Shown here: one piece after another, positions 25,504 to 34,728 of the stretch
Position numbering within the stretch: the first letter of the stretch is position 1
How the letters are laid out: each line of letters opens with the position of its first letter
Source: Maritimibacter alkaliphilus
Lineage (GTDB): Bacteria; Pseudomonadota; Alphaproteobacteria; Rhodobacterales; Rhodobacteraceae
Direction of reading: 5' to 3'
Length of the DNA: 64,000 bases
NCBI RefSeq assembly: GCF_019801605.1
Contig: NZ_JAHVIT010000001.1
Location: forward strand, 1,612,001 to 1,676,000
The notes under the pieces: generated by a model
What the model was told of the DNA's origin: nothing
What the model saw: the letters and a program-made list of their open reading frames with translations, nothing else
Databases searched by the model: none
Program-made: the position numbers and the translations under genes

Positions 25504-26670
25504 TCAGGCCGCCGGCATCCGCTCCTCGATGATGCCCGCCCACCAGGAACAGCCTGCCGGGATCGCTTCATCGTTGAAGTTGTAGTTCGGGTTGTGCACG
25601 TCCGCGCTGTCGCCATTGCCTACGAGGATATAGGCCCCGGGGCGCTCCTCCAGCATGTAGGCGAAGTCCTCGCCGCCCATGGTGATCGGCGCATTGGCCT
25701 CGCAGCTGCCCGCGACCTTCTCGGCCACGGAGGCGGCGAAGGCGGTCTGCTCCTCGCTGTTCACCATCGCCGGATAGCCCGGCAGCCACTTGATCTGCGC
25801 CTCGGCGTCGAAGGTGGCGGCGGCGCCGTTGGCGATCGCCTTCAGCCGGGTCTCGGCCAGGGCGCGCGCGGCCTTGGTCATGGTGCGGATCGTGCCGCGC
25901 AGGGTCACGGCGGCCGGAATCACGTTGAACGCCTTCGACGAGCTCTCGATCGAGGTGACGGAGACCACGATCTCGTCCACCGGGTCCGCGCTGCGGCTGG
26001 CGATGCTCTGCAGCGCGCTCACCATGTGGGCGGAGGCGACGACGGGATCGACGGTCTGGTGCGGCTTGGCTCCGTGGCCGCCGCGCCCGACGACCTTGAT
26101 CTCGAACTGGTCGGTGGCGGCGAAGAAGGCACCGGGACGGATCGCGAACTGGCCCAGTGGCACGCCCGGCCAGTTGTGCATGCCATAGACTTCCTGGATG
26201 CCGAATGTCTCCATCATCCCGTCTTCGCACATCTCGCGGCCACCGCCGCCGCCTTCCTCTGCGGGCTGGAAGATCACGATGGCGGTGCCGTCGAAGTTGC
26301 GGGTCTCGGCCAGGTACTTGGCCGCGCCGAGCAGCATGGCGGTGTGGCCGTCATGGCCGCAGGCATGCATCGCCCCCGGCGTCTTGGAGGCATAGTCGAG
26401 CCCGGTCTCCTCGTGGATCGGCAGCGCGTCCATGTCGGCGCGCAGGCCGATGACCTTGCCAGAGGTGTTGGTCTTGCCGCGGATCACGCCCACGACGCCG
26501 GTGCGTCCGATGCCGGTGACGACCTCGTCGCAGCCGAAGGCCTTCAGCTTCTCCTCCACCAGCGCCGAGGTGCGGTGGGTTTCGAAGAGGATCTCGGGGT
26601 TCTCGTGCAGGTCACGGCGCCATTCGGTGATCTCGGGCAGAAGCTCGGCAAAACGATTCTTCACTGGCAT
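25504..26670 (-). CDS. M20 family amidohydrolase (aminoacylase/hippurate hydrolase type)
   Basis: This is a 388-residue dinuclear-metal peptidase-family M20D hydrolase. Metal-site motifs are GLRADMDALPI (about 74-84), HACGHDGHTAML (106-117), FQPAEEGGGGG (140-150), and the dimerisation-domain GRGGHGAKPHQTVDPV. Such enzymes cleave N-acyl amino acids, hippurate or indole conjugates. The start MPVKNRFAELL follows AAAGGATAAGACC. It lies 4 bp downstream of the ArgE-like gene and close to a peptide ABC importer, so it probably processes imported N-acylated amino acids or peptides. The exact substrate cannot be read from the sequence. Confidence 0.9.
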   Translation of the reverse strand: MPVKNRFAELLPEITEWRRDLHENPEILFETHRTSALVEEKLKAFGCDEVVTGIGRTGVVGVIRGKTNTSGKVIGLRADMDALPIHEETGLDYASKTPGAMHACGHDGHTAMLLGAAKYLAETRNFDGTAIVIFQPAEEGGGGGREMCEDGMMETFGIQEVYGMHNWPGVPLGQFAIRPGAFFAATDQFEIKVVGRGGHGAKPHQTVDPVVASAHMVSALQSIASRSADPVDEIVVSVTSIESSSKAFNVIPAAVTLRGTIRTMTKAARALAETRLKAIANGAAATFDAEAQIKWLPGYPAMVNSEEQTAFAASVAEKVAGSCEANAPITMGGEDFAYMLEERPGAYILVGNGDSADVHNPNYNFNDEAIPAGCSWWAGIIEERMPAA

Positions 26671-26674
26671 GGTC

Positions 26675-27889
26675 TTATCCTTCCGAAAGGCTGTCCAGCA
26701 GGCGCTCCATGAAGGCATGGCCCGCGTTGAACTGGTCGATGGTGATGAATTCGTCGGGCTGGTGGGCCTGCGCGATGTCGCCCGGCCCGCAGACCACGGC
26801 CGAGAAGCCGTGGCGCTGGAAGTAGCCCGCCTCGGTGCCGTAGCTGACCACGTGGGTGCCATTGTCGCCGGTGATCCGGCGCACGACGGCCTCTGCCTCG
26901 CCCGCGTCCTCGGGCACGAGGCCGGGACCCCCGAACTTCTTGGTCAGGGTGATGCCCGCGTCCGGGTGGATCGCCTTCATGCCGGCCTCGACCTCGGCCA
27001 CCTTGGCGCGGAAGGCGGTTTCCCACTGCTCGTGGGTGTCGCCGGGCACGATCCTGAAGGAGAGCACGAAGTGGCAGTCCTTGGCTGTGATGTTATGCGC
27101 CGTGCCGCCCTCGATGGTGCCGACATGGACGTTGGTCCAGGCGGGATCGAAGGGGGCCGCCTTGGGCCCCGGGGTGGCGGCGGCGGAGGCCGCGTTCATC
27201 TCGTTGGCCCATTCGATGATCTTGGCCGCTTCCATGATCGCGCTGACGCCCTTGTGGGACATGGAGGAATGCACCTCGTAGCCGCGCATGTGGACGTCGA
27301 AGGCCAGCCCGCCCTTGTGGCCGGTGACGGCCTGCATCATCGTCGGTTCGCCGATGATCGCGGCGGAGGCCTTGGGGAACTTGCCCGCGGCATCCTTGAT
27401 CAGCGGATCGGCCCCCAGCAGGCCCACTTCCTCGTCATAGGTCAGGGCCACCTGCAGCGGGCGCGCGATCCCGCGGTGCTGCGCCTCGACCACCGCCCAG
27501 ATGGCGAGCGCATCGAAGCTCTTCATGTCGGCGCAGCCGCGGCCGTAGTACTTGCCGTCCCGGGTCTCGACCGTGAAGGGCTCGGACGACCAGTCCTGCC
27601 CGTCCACCGGCACCACGTCGGTATGGCCCGAAAGCACGAGGCCGCCCTCCTTCATCGGCCCCGCATGGGCCCAGAGCCCGGCCTTGGGCTGATCGGGATG
27701 CAGGTGCCGGAAGGTGGGGACGCCGTTCTGCTTGAGGTAGTCCTCGACCCAGTCGATCAGCGGCAGGTTGCTGTCCCGGCTGACGGTGGGAAAAGACACG
27801 AGCTTTTCCATGATCTCGTAGGGGGTGAGCCTGTCACCGGAGGCGGCGGTCATCGGGGCATCGGGGTTGGCTGTGGATTGGGCACTCAT
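26675..27889 (-). CDS. argE: acetylornithine deacetylase-like M20 hydrolase
   Basis: This is a 404-residue M20A-type metallohydrolase. Motifs are VLSGHTDVVPVDGQDW, GRGCADMKSFDALAIWAVVEA, TYDEEVGLLGADPLIKD, GEPTMM and KGGLAFDVHMRGYEVHSSMSHKGVSA, with the closing GPGDIAQAHQPDEFITIDQF block of ArgE. Family knowledge gives N-acetylornithine deacetylation. However, the location between a second M20 hydrolase (4 bp downstream) and an ABC importer, rather than with arg genes, suggests a catabolic role on N-acyl amino acids. The start MSAQSTANPDAP is about 25 residues longer than many homologues; MEKLVSFPTV is an internal alternative with less support. Confidence 0.85.
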   Translation of the reverse strand: MSAQSTANPDAPMTAASGDRLTPYEIMEKLVSFPTVSRDSNLPLIDWVEDYLKQNGVPTFRHLHPDQPKAGLWAHAGPMKEGGLVLSGHTDVVPVDGQDWSSEPFTVETRDGKYYGRGCADMKSFDALAIWAVVEAQHRGIARPLQVALTYDEEVGLLGADPLIKDAAGKFPKASAAIIGEPTMMQAVTGHKGGLAFDVHMRGYEVHSSMSHKGVSAIMEAAKIIEWANEMNAASAAATPGPKAAPFDPAWTNVHVGTIEGGTAHNITAKDCHFVLSFRIVPGDTHEQWETAFRAKVAEVEAGMKAIHPDAGITLTKKFGGPGLVPEDAGEAEAVVRRITGDNGTHVVSYGTEAGYFQRHGFSAVVCGPGDIAQAHQPDEFITIDQFNAGHAFMERLLDSLSEG

Positions 27890-28077
27890 GGGGCCTTGGG
27901 CTTTCTTTCTGTCGGCGCGCCGGGGCGCGCAGCCACCGCGATTCCCGCAGGCGGCGTGATCCGGGGATCGTCTCAGCTTTTGCGCGAGGATCAAGAGCGG
28001 CCGGTGAAAAGGCCGCGGTTCTTGGCACGGGGCTGCGGGATGCCGTGGGGGAATGAGGCAATGGCGCGATGTTGATG

Positions 28078-28241
28078 CCTCCCCCACAAGGTCACCGCAG
28101 GGGGCGGCGCTGACCCGCGGGGTGGCGCATCAGCGCCGGTTGCCATTGGTGCGCCATTGGTCCGAGCACCAATGGCGACGGGGGGCGGGTCGGCGCTGCC
28201 CGGCCTTTCGGCCGGGCGGGTGGGAGATGGAGGGCGCAGCG
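28078..28241. repeat. structured direct repeat, copy 1
   Basis: This copy contains, in order: AAGGTCACCGCA, CCCGCGGGGTGGCGCAT, the stem GCCATTGGTGC (28142-28152) / GCACCAATGGC (28166-28176), and the stem GCCCGGCC (28198-28205) / GGCCGGGC (28210-28217) with loop TTTC. A second GCCATTGGT inside the first loop can compete for the same right arm. Confidence 0.85.
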
Positions 28242-28291
28242 CAATGGGCCGAACATGATCGCCGTTCTACTGAGACAGGGTCTCGGCCCAA

Positions 28292-28456
28292 ATCCCCCCA
28301 CCAAGGTCACCGCATAGGGCAGCGCCGGCCCGCGGGGTGGCGCATTAGCGCCGGTTGCCATTGGTGCGCCATTGGTCCGAGCACCAATGGCGAAGGGGGG
28401 CGGGTCGGCGCTGCCCGGCCTCTCGGCCGGGCGGGCGGTGGCTGGAGAGCGAAGCG
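28292..28456. repeat. structured direct repeat, copy 2
   Basis: Same order and nearly the same sequence as copy 1, about 212 bp further on: stem GCCATTGGTGC (28357-28367) / GCACCAATGGC (28381-28391), and stem GCCCGGCC (28413-28420) / GGCCGGGC (28425-28432) with loop TCTC. Differences between the copies fall mostly outside the stems. Confidence 0.85.
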
Positions 28457-28552
28457 TGACTGCCCTCTCTCGACCTCTGTGCGGAGGGTGTGTGGCAAGC
28501 AACCGGGCCACCGCACCACCGAACGCCCAAAAAACAGGCGCCCTGCCCGGCC

Positions 28553-30373
28553 TCAATACCCGCTGTCGGTCGTCAGGATGAAGTGATCCTCGCCCACCTG
28601 CTCGTAGGCCGAGGGCTGCGCGACATAGTCCATGTCGTGGATCGGCGAGGGGATCGGCTTGAACTTCAGCTCGCTGTCGGCCTTGCGGTTGTGCGGGTCG
28701 GCCACCGGAACCGCCTGCATCAGCGCCTTGGTATAGGGGTGCCGCGGGTCCTCGAAGACCGCCTGCCGCGAGCCGATCTCGACGATGCGGCCAAGGTACA
28801 TGACCCCCACCCGGTGCGAGACCCGTTCAACCACCGCCATGTCGTGGCTGATGAAAAGGAACGAGAGCCCCAGTTCGGCCTGCAACTCCATCATCAGGTT
28901 CAGCACCTGCGCCTGCACCGACACGTCGAGCGCCGAGACCGCCTCGTCCGCGACGATCAGCTTGGGGTTCAGGGCCAGGGCGCGGGCAATCGCGACCCGC
29001 TGCCGCTGACCGCCGGACAGTTCATGGGGATAACGCCGCAGGAAGCTCTTCGGCAGTTCCACCCGCTCGAAGAGCATCTCCACCCGCTCGCGCAGCTTGG
29101 CCCCCGAGGCGGTGCCGTAGTTCCGCATCGGCTCGGCCACCTGATCCATCAGGGTCATCTGGGGATTGAGCGAGGCGAACGGATCCTGGAACACCATCTG
29201 CATGTCGAGCCGCGCCTTGCGCAGCGCGCCCTGATCCAGCGCCATGATGTCGGTGCCGTCGAGGTTGATCTGCCCCGAATTCGGCTCCACCAGCCGCAGG
29301 ATCGAGCGCCCGCAGGTCGATTTCCCGCAGCCGGATTCGCCCACGAGGCTCAGCGTCTGGCCCCGCATCAGGTCGAAGGACACGTCCTCGACCGCGTGGA
29401 CCTGCGCCACGGTGCGGCGGAAGAAACCGCCCTTCACCGGGAACCGCGTGGTCAGGTTCTTGACCGAGAGCAGCACCTCGTCGGTGCCCGGGATCGGCTT
29501 GATCTCACCCTGGTCGCGGCCCAGCAGGCGCATCGGCTCGGGCGCGGCCTTGCCGGTCATCTCGCCCAGCTTGGGCACGGCGGCCAGCAGGGCCTTGGTA
29601 TAGGGGTGCTGCGGGTTTTCGAAGATCTGGGCGACGGGCCCCTCTTCGACCTTGTTGCCGCGGAACATGACCACAACGCGGTCGGCCATCTGGGCGACCA
29701 CGGCCATGTCATGGGTGATGAACATCACCGCGGTGCCGGTCTCGCGCTTCAGGCGGTTCATCAGGGCGAGGATCTCGGCCTGGATCGTCACGTCTAGCGC
29801 GGTGGTCGGCTCGTCCGCGATCAGCAGGCGTGGCTCGCAGGCAAGCGCCATGGCGATCACCACCCGCTGACGCATCCCGCCGGACAGCTCATGCGGATAC
29901 TGCTTCAGGCGGCGCTCCGGCTCGGGGATGCGGACCTGTTTGAGAAGCTCAAGCGCGCGCGCCGTGGCGGCCTCCTTGCTCAGCCCCTTGTGCAGGCGCA
30001 GCCCCTCGGTCAGCTGGCGACCCACGGTGAAGACCGGGTTCAGCGCGGTCATCGGCTCCTGGAAGATCATCCCGATCTCGTTGCCGCGGATCGTGCGCAT
30101 CAGCGACTGGTCCGCCTTGGCGAGGTCCAGTTCCTTGCCGTCCTTGCGGTCGAAGATCAGCCGCCCTCCGGCGATCTTGCCGCCGCCGAACTCCACCAGC
30201 CGCATGAGCGACAGCGAGGACACCGACTTGCCGGAGCCGGATTCGCCCACGATGCAGACGGTTTCGCCGGGATTGATGGAGAAGGACACGTCCTCGACGC
30301 CCGCGACGGGGCCGTCCTTGGTCTGAAACTCCACGCGGAGGTTCTCGATCCGGGCGATCGGCTGGTCGAGCAT
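28553..30373 (-). CDS. dipeptide/oligopeptide ABC transporter, fused dual ATPase
   Basis: This 606-residue cytoplasmic ATPase has two ABC domains in one chain (DppD-DppF-like fusion). Domain 1 has Walker A GESGSGKS, signature LSGGMRQRV and Walker [14 protein letters not shown]. Domain 2 has [17 protein letters not shown] and [13 protein letters not shown]. Each is followed by the oligopeptide-family C-terminal zone with the [16 protein letters not shown] sequence. The second Walker B reads DEAVSALD, a normal variant. The start [11 protein letters not shown] at 30373 is spaced 8 bp from AAAGGG; a GTG three codons earlier is less likely. It is divergent from the substrate-binding gene. Confidence 0.94.
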   Translation of the reverse strand: MLDQPIARIENLRVEFQTKDGPVAGVEDVSFSINPGETVCIVGESGSGKSVSSLSLMRLVEFGGGKIAGGRLIFDRKDGKELDLAKADQSLMRTIRGNEIGMIFQEPMTALNPVFTVGRQLTEGLRLHKGLSKEAATARALELLKQVRIPEPERRLKQYPHELSGGMRQRVVIAMALACEPRLLIADEPTTALDVTIQAEILALMNRLKRETGTAVMFITHDMAVVAQMADRVVVMFRGNKVEEGPVAQIFENPQHPYTKALLAAVPKLGEMTGKAAPEPMRLLGRDQGEIKPIPGTDEVLLSVKNLTTRFPVKGGFFRRTVAQVHAVEDVSFDLMRGQTLSLVGESGCGKSTCGRSILRLVEPNSGQINLDGTDIMALDQGALRKARLDMQMVFQDPFASLNPQMTLMDQVAEPMRNYGTASGAKLRERVEMLFERVELPKSFLRRYPHELSGGQRQRVAIARALALNPKLIVADEAVSALDVSVQAQVLNLMMELQAELGLSFLFISHDMAVVERVSHRVGVMYLGRIVEIGSRQAVFEDPRHPYTKALMQAVPVADPHNRKADSELKFKPIPSPIHDMDYVAQPSAYEQVGEDHFILTTDSGY

Positions 30374-30642
30374 CTGGGGCACCCTTTCTGGTGAGAGATT
30401 GTGCAGAGGCTACAGACAGGCAAACGCTCCTGTCAAACCTGTGTGACCGCTCCCTCAGCGTCAGCTTTCAGCGAGGCTTGCAATTTGAGCGTATCCAGTT
30501 TTGCATGATCGCAACCGTGGGGCGGATCCAAGGGGATTTGCGGGAAACTATCAGATGGGGGGCGCCGTCCACGGACCAACGCCCCCTGTTGTACTTGGTG
30601 CCGGACCAGAAAGAGCCCGGACCATCCAACTAGGAGAGAGAG
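30374..30642. promoter_or_regulatory. divergent promoter region of the peptide transporter
   Basis: This 269-bp region lies between the divergent ATPase and substrate-binding genes. It is lower in GC than its surroundings around 30405-30560, as expected for promoters. GGAGAGAG precedes the substrate-binding start. I see no clear operator palindrome and name no regulator. Confidence 0.55.
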
Positions 30643-32346
30643 ATGCGTACGAAATCCCTATTGCTGGGCGCAGCTGCAGCCTTCGCGATGGCCCCGGCGG
30701 CCATGGCGGAGCGTGGCGCGGACGGCCATGTCAACGTGATCTACTGGCAGGCGCCGTCGATCCTGAACCCCTACCTCTCGGGGGGCACCAAGGACATCGA
30801 ATCGTCCTCCGTCGTGATCGAGCCCCTGGGCCGCTACGACCAGGACGGCAACCTCGTCCCCTACCTCGCCACCGAGATCCCGACGCTGGAAAACGGCGGC
30901 GTCTCCGAGGACCTGACCTCGATCACCTGGAAGCTGAAGGAGGGCCTGCTGTGGTCCGACGGCACCCCGGTGACCTCGAAGGACGTGGTCTTCACCGCTG
31001 AATACTGCATGCATCCCGAGGGGGGCTGTGCCCAGCTGGCCAAGTTCAACAACGTGGCCAGCGTCGAGGCGATCGACGACCTGACCGTGAAGGTCACCTT
31101 CGAGAACGCCCAGCCGAACCCCTATGGCCCCTTCATGGGCGGCCAGTCCCCGATCCTCCAGGCCGCGCAGTTCGCCGACTGCCTCGGCGCCGCGGCGCCC
31201 CAGTGCACGGAGGCCAACTTCGGCCCGATCGGCACCGGCCCCTTCAAGGTCGATGAATTCCGTCCCAACGACGTGATCTCGCTCTCGGCCAACCCGAACT
31301 ACCGCGATCCGGCGAAACCCGCCTTTGCCACCATGACCTTCAAGGGCGGCGGCGACGCGGCAGCGGCCGGTCGTGCGGTTCTGGAAACCGGCGAATTCGA
31401 CTACGCCTGGAACCTCCAGCTGGCCCCCGAGGTCATCGCCGAGATGGAATCCGCCGGCAAAGGCAAGACCGTGGTCGGTTTCGGCACGCTGGTCGAACGG
31501 ATCGAGATGAACCTGACGAACCCCTCGTCGGATCTCCCGCCCGAGACCCGCGCCACCGTGGCTGAACCGCACCCGATCCTGACGGACTTCAAGGTCCGCA
31601 AGGCGCTCTCCATGGCGATTGACCGCGAGCTGCTGACCGAGCTCGGCTACGGCCAGGCCGGCCGCGCGACCTGCAACCTCGTGCCCTCGCCCGAGATGTA
31701 CGCCTCGGAAACCAACACCGAGTGCCTGACCCAAGACATCGAAGGCGCCAAGGCGCTGCTCGACGAGGCCGGCTGGACCGTGGGCTCCGGCGGCATCCGC
31801 GAGAAGGATGGCATGAAGCTGAGCCTGCTGTTCCAGACCTCGACCAACGCCGTGCGTCAGGACTTCCAGGCCCTGATCAAGCAGTGGTGGGGTGAGATCG
31901 GCGTCGAGACCGAGCTGCGCAACGTCTCCGGTTCGGTCTTCTTCGGCGGTGACCCGGGCTCGCCCGACACCTTCCAGAAGTTCTATGCCGACGTGGAAAT
32001 GTACGCGAACAACTTCGACGGCACCGACCCGCAGTCCTACCTGTCGATGTACAAGTGCGGCAACGAGCCCAAGCCCTCGAGCCAGTGGCAGGGTGAGAAC
32101 ATCAACCGCTTCTGCAACGAAGAGTATGATGCCCTGCTCAAGGAACTCGCCCAGACCGGCGAACTCGAGAAGCGCGGCGAACTTGCCAAGAAGCTGAACG
32201 ACATCATCACCAAGGAAACCATGACCATCGTTCCGCTGGTGGACCGTGGCCGTGTCTCCGCCCATTCCAACACCCTGGGCGGCGTGGTGCTGAACACCTG
32301 GGACAGCGAACTGTGGAACGTCGCTGACTGGTACCGGATCAAGTAA
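30643..32346 (+). CDS. peptide ABC transporter substrate-binding protein (family 5)
   Basis: This is a 567-residue periplasmic solute-binding protein of the SBP_bac_5 family (dipeptides, oligopeptides, opines, nickel). The signal peptide is MRTKSLLLGAAAAFAMAPAAMAE. The mature protein has IYWQAPSILNPYLSGGTKDIE, the typical WKLKEGLLWSDGTPVTSKDVVFTAEY strand-helix block, GTGPFKVDEFRPND and FKVRKALSMAIDRELL. Several Cys residues suggest internal disulfides. It begins an operon with two permeases and is divergent from the dual ATPase. The adjacent M20 hydrolases suggest acylated amino acids or small peptides as ligands, which is inference. Confidence 0.93.
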   Translation: MRTKSLLLGAAAAFAMAPAAMAERGADGHVNVIYWQAPSILNPYLSGGTKDIESSSVVIEPLGRYDQDGNLVPYLATEIPTLENGGVSEDLTSITWKLKEGLLWSDGTPVTSKDVVFTAEYCMHPEGGCAQLAKFNNVASVEAIDDLTVKVTFENAQPNPYGPFMGGQSPILQAAQFADCLGAAAPQCTEANFGPIGTGPFKVDEFRPNDVISLSANPNYRDPAKPAFATMTFKGGGDAAAAGRAVLETGEFDYAWNLQLAPEVIAEMESAGKGKTVVGFGTLVERIEMNLTNPSSDLPPETRATVAEPHPILTDFKVRKALSMAIDRELLTELGYGQAGRATCNLVPSPEMYASETNTECLTQDIEGAKALLDEAGWTVGSGGIREKDGMKLSLLFQTSTNAVRQDFQALIKQWWGEIGVETELRNVSGSVFFGGDPGSPDTFQKFYADVEMYANNFDGTDPQSYLSMYKCGNEPKPSSQWQGENINRFCNEEYDALLKELAQTGELEKRGELAKKLNDIITKETMTIVPLVDRGRVSAHSNTLGGVVLNTWDSELWNVADWYRIK

Positions 32347-32450
32347 TCCACTGATCCCCGGGGGCGCGTTCGCCGCGCCCCCTTTCCGCCGCCGCGGGCC
32401 TCTTCCGTGCCCCCGCAGCGACCTTTCCTCAGGATCACGGACCCGCCCAG

Positions 32451-33458
32451 ATGCTGACCTATACGATCCGCCGGCTTGTGCTGGCCGTTCCCACCCTCCT
32501 CTTCATTTCCGTCGTGATCTTCCTGCTGCTGCAGCTCGCGCCGGGCGATCCCATGGCGCAGGTGCCGCTGACCGTCCCGCCCGAGGTGAAGCAGAAGATG
32601 CGTGAGGCCCTCGGCCTCGGCGATTCCATCTACGTCCAGTTCTGGAAGTGGCTGGTCCAGTTCTTCTGGGTCGAACCGCAGGTGCTGATCGACAATATCT
32701 TCGGCACCCACTTCGCCGACGGCAAGCTGCGGGTGCTCTCCTGGCAGACCCGCTCGCCCGTGATGGACATCGTGGTGCAGCGCCTGCCCCAGACGCTCTG
32801 GGTCGTGGGCATGTCCTACGTCGTGGGCGTGCTGATCGCCCTGCCCATCGGGATCTACTCGGCCTACCGGCAGTACTCGGTCTTCGACCAGCTGGGGACC
32901 TTCATCTCGATGGTGGGCTTCTCGGTGCCGACCTTCTTCACCGGCGTGCTGCTGATCGTGGTCTTCTCGGTCGGGCTCGGCTGGTTCCCCTCGATCTACG
33001 ACACCACGCTTCAGGTGAACGACTGGGCCAGCTTCAAGCTGCAGATCCGCCAGATGGTGCTGCCGGTCTTCGTGCTGGCGCTCTACAACGCCGCCCAGAT
33101 CAGCCGCTTCATGCGCGCCTCGATGCTGGACAACCTGAACCAGGACTACGTCCGCACTGCCCGCGCCAAGGGCCTGGGCGAGCGCGTGGTGGTCCTCGTG
33201 CACGTGCTGCGCAACTCGCTGATCCCCGTGGTCACCGTGATCGCGCTCGGCGTGCCGCAGGTCTTCGGCGGGGCCATCATCACCGAGCAGGTCTTCAAGG
33301 TGAACGGCCTCGGCCAGCTTCTGATCACCGCGATCGAAGCCAACGACCTGCCCATGGTGCAGACGCTCACCTTCATCTTTGCCGTGCTGATCGTGCTCTT
33401 CAACCTTGTCGCGGATGTGCTCTATGGCATCCTCGACCCGAGGATCCGCTATGACTGA
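32451..33458 (+). CDS. peptide ABC transporter permease (DppB type)
   Basis: This is a 335-residue inner-membrane permease. It has an N-terminal transmembrane helix (RRLVLAVPTLLFISVVIFLLLQLAPGDP), a periplasmic loop and five further helices. The C-terminal EAA loop facing the ATPase is VRTARAKGLGERVVVLVHVLRNSLIPVVTVI, diagnostic of the BPD_transp_1 oligopeptide group. The stop codon overlaps the next permease start by 8 bp. It follows the binding-protein gene by 104 bp. Confidence 0.94.
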   Translation: MLTYTIRRLVLAVPTLLFISVVIFLLLQLAPGDPMAQVPLTVPPEVKQKMREALGLGDSIYVQFWKWLVQFFWVEPQVLIDNIFGTHFADGKLRVLSWQTRSPVMDIVVQRLPQTLWVVGMSYVVGVLIALPIGIYSAYRQYSVFDQLGTFISMVGFSVPTFFTGVLLIVVFSVGLGWFPSIYDTTLQVNDWASFKLQIRQMVLPVFVLALYNAAQISRFMRASMLDNLNQDYVRTARAKGLGERVVVLVHVLRNSLIPVVTVIALGVPQVFGGAIITEQVFKVNGLGQLLITAIEANDLPMVQTLTFIFAVLIVLFNLVADVLYGILDPRIRYD

Positions 33459-34524
33459 CGACACCCGGAAACAGGCTTCCGAGACGGCCCCCGGCCCCGA
33501 CGCAACGCCCGAGGCGACCCCCGCCCCCTACGCGGCCTCCCTCGCCGCCGCAGGCCCGATGCCCTCGGCCCCGCCGCGCAGCCAGTGGTTCGACGTCTGG
33601 CGGCAGTTCACCCACCACAAGGGCGCGATGCTGGGCGGTATCGTGTTCATCCTGATGGTGCTGACGGTCTTCGTCGGCCCGCTCTTCTGGACCGTCGACC
33701 CGACCTTCATCGACATCCGGGCCCGGAACTCGCAGGCCATCACCTCCTGCATCCTGACCTTCAGCCAGATGTTCTCCTGCTTCGCCGATCCGTCGAGCGT
33801 GGGGATCAAGGCCAGCTGGGCGCATCCGCTGGGCGCGGACCAGCTGGGCCGGGACACGCTGGCGCGGATGATGGCAGGCGGGCAGACCTCGCTCTCTGTC
33901 GGCATCGCGGCCATGGTGCTGTCGCTGATCCTCGGCTCGCTCTTCGGCGTGCTGGCGGGCTACTTCCGCAAGCTGGACGGCCCGCTGATGCGGATGACGG
34001 ACCTCTTCCTCGCCCTGCCCCTGCTGCCGCTGCTCCTCGTGATGGTGCTGCTCTTCCGCGAACCTCTCTCGGCCGCCTTCGGCCCCGAGACGGGCATCTT
34101 CATCCTGATCGTGGTCGCCATCGGCATCACCTCGTGGATGCCCGCGGCGCGGATCGTGCGCGGCGACGTGCTGGCCCTGAAGGAGCGCGAGTTCGTCCTC
34201 GCGGCCCGCTCCATCGGGACCACGAACACCAAGATGATCAGCCGGCACATCCTGCCCAACGTCATCTCGCCGATCATGGTCTCGGCCACGCTGGGGATCG
34301 CCAATGCGATCATCACCGAAAGCGCGCTCTCCTTCCTCGGGCTCGGCTTCCCGCCGGACTTCCCGACTTGGGGCCGGCTGCTCTTCGACAGCATCGACTA
34401 CATGCAGCAGAACCCCGAGCGGGTGATTCTGCCCGGCGTCGCCATTTCGCTGACGGTCCTGTCGGTGAACTACCTCGGCGACGGCCTGCGTGACGCGCTC
34501 GACCCGCGCCTGCGCGGACGCTGA
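33451..34524 (+). CDS. peptide ABC transporter permease (DppC type)
   Basis: This is a 357-residue inner-membrane permease, partner of the upstream DppB-type protein. It has a long Pro/Ala-rich cytoplasmic N-terminus (about residues 1-45, variable in the family). A first helix at GAMLGGIVFILMVLTVFVGPLF, a periplasmic loop with three Cys, and helices around DQLGRDTLARMMAGGQTSLSVGIAAMVLSLILGSLFGVLAGY follow. The EAA loop is FVLAARSIGTTNTKMISRHILPNVISPIMV. The start overlaps the preceding stop (ATGACTGA), so the two permeases are coupled. Confidence 0.94.
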   Translation: MTDDTRKQASETAPGPDATPEATPAPYAASLAAAGPMPSAPPRSQWFDVWRQFTHHKGAMLGGIVFILMVLTVFVGPLFWTVDPTFIDIRARNSQAITSCILTFSQMFSCFADPSSVGIKASWAHPLGADQLGRDTLARMMAGGQTSLSVGIAAMVLSLILGSLFGVLAGYFRKLDGPLMRMTDLFLALPLLPLLLVMVLLFREPLSAAFGPETGIFILIVVAIGITSWMPAARIVRGDVLALKEREFVLAARSIGTTNTKMISRHILPNVISPIMVSATLGIANAIITESALSFLGLGFPPDFPTWGRLLFDSIDYMQQNPERVILPGVAISLTVLSVNYLGDGLRDALDPRLRGR

Positions 34525-34538
34525 AGAAAAGACCCTTC

Positions 34539-34566
34539 GTCCGGGCCCGCCGCCGTGGGCCCGGAC
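34539..34566 (+). terminator. hairpin after the ABC operon
   Basis: GTCCGGGCCC (34539-34548) and GGGCCCGGAC (34557-34566) form a perfect 10-bp stem with an 8-nt loop, 14 bp after the permease stop. It has no U tract, so this is a hairpin-type terminator at best. Confidence 0.55.
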
Positions 34567-34728
34567 ATCCGTTCCGCCGGATGCGCGGAATTTGAACACC
34601 CTCCCCCCTCCAGCAGCGCAATCGGAACAGAGGTCTACCCCTGAGCCGGATTCACGCATTCACATAGCTTGATCTGAGCGTTTCTTCCCCGCTATCTGGA
34701 ACAAATTCCCTACCCTCGGGAGAGTCCC

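Larger units (their letters stand above)
27890..28552. other. 663-bp gap with a duplicated structured block
   Basis: There is no convincing gene. Several short minus-strand frames share peptides only because the DNA is duplicated. Two copies of a block of about 163 bp (listed next) fill most of the gap. The gap separates the transporter ATPase from the two downstream hydrolases on the same strand, so it is also the likely place for the hydrolase promoter. Confidence 0.7.

Noticed and set aside
28300-28520. Small proteins in the duplicated block (minus-strand frames sharing LVLGPMAHQWQPALM)
   Set aside because: The shared peptide follows from the duplicated DNA. There are no ribosome sites and the hairpin structure explains the conservation better.
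25504-34524. Recent horizontal transfer of the ABC/M20 locus
   Set aside because: Base composition and codon use look like the rest of the window, and no integrase, tRNA or boundary repeat is present.
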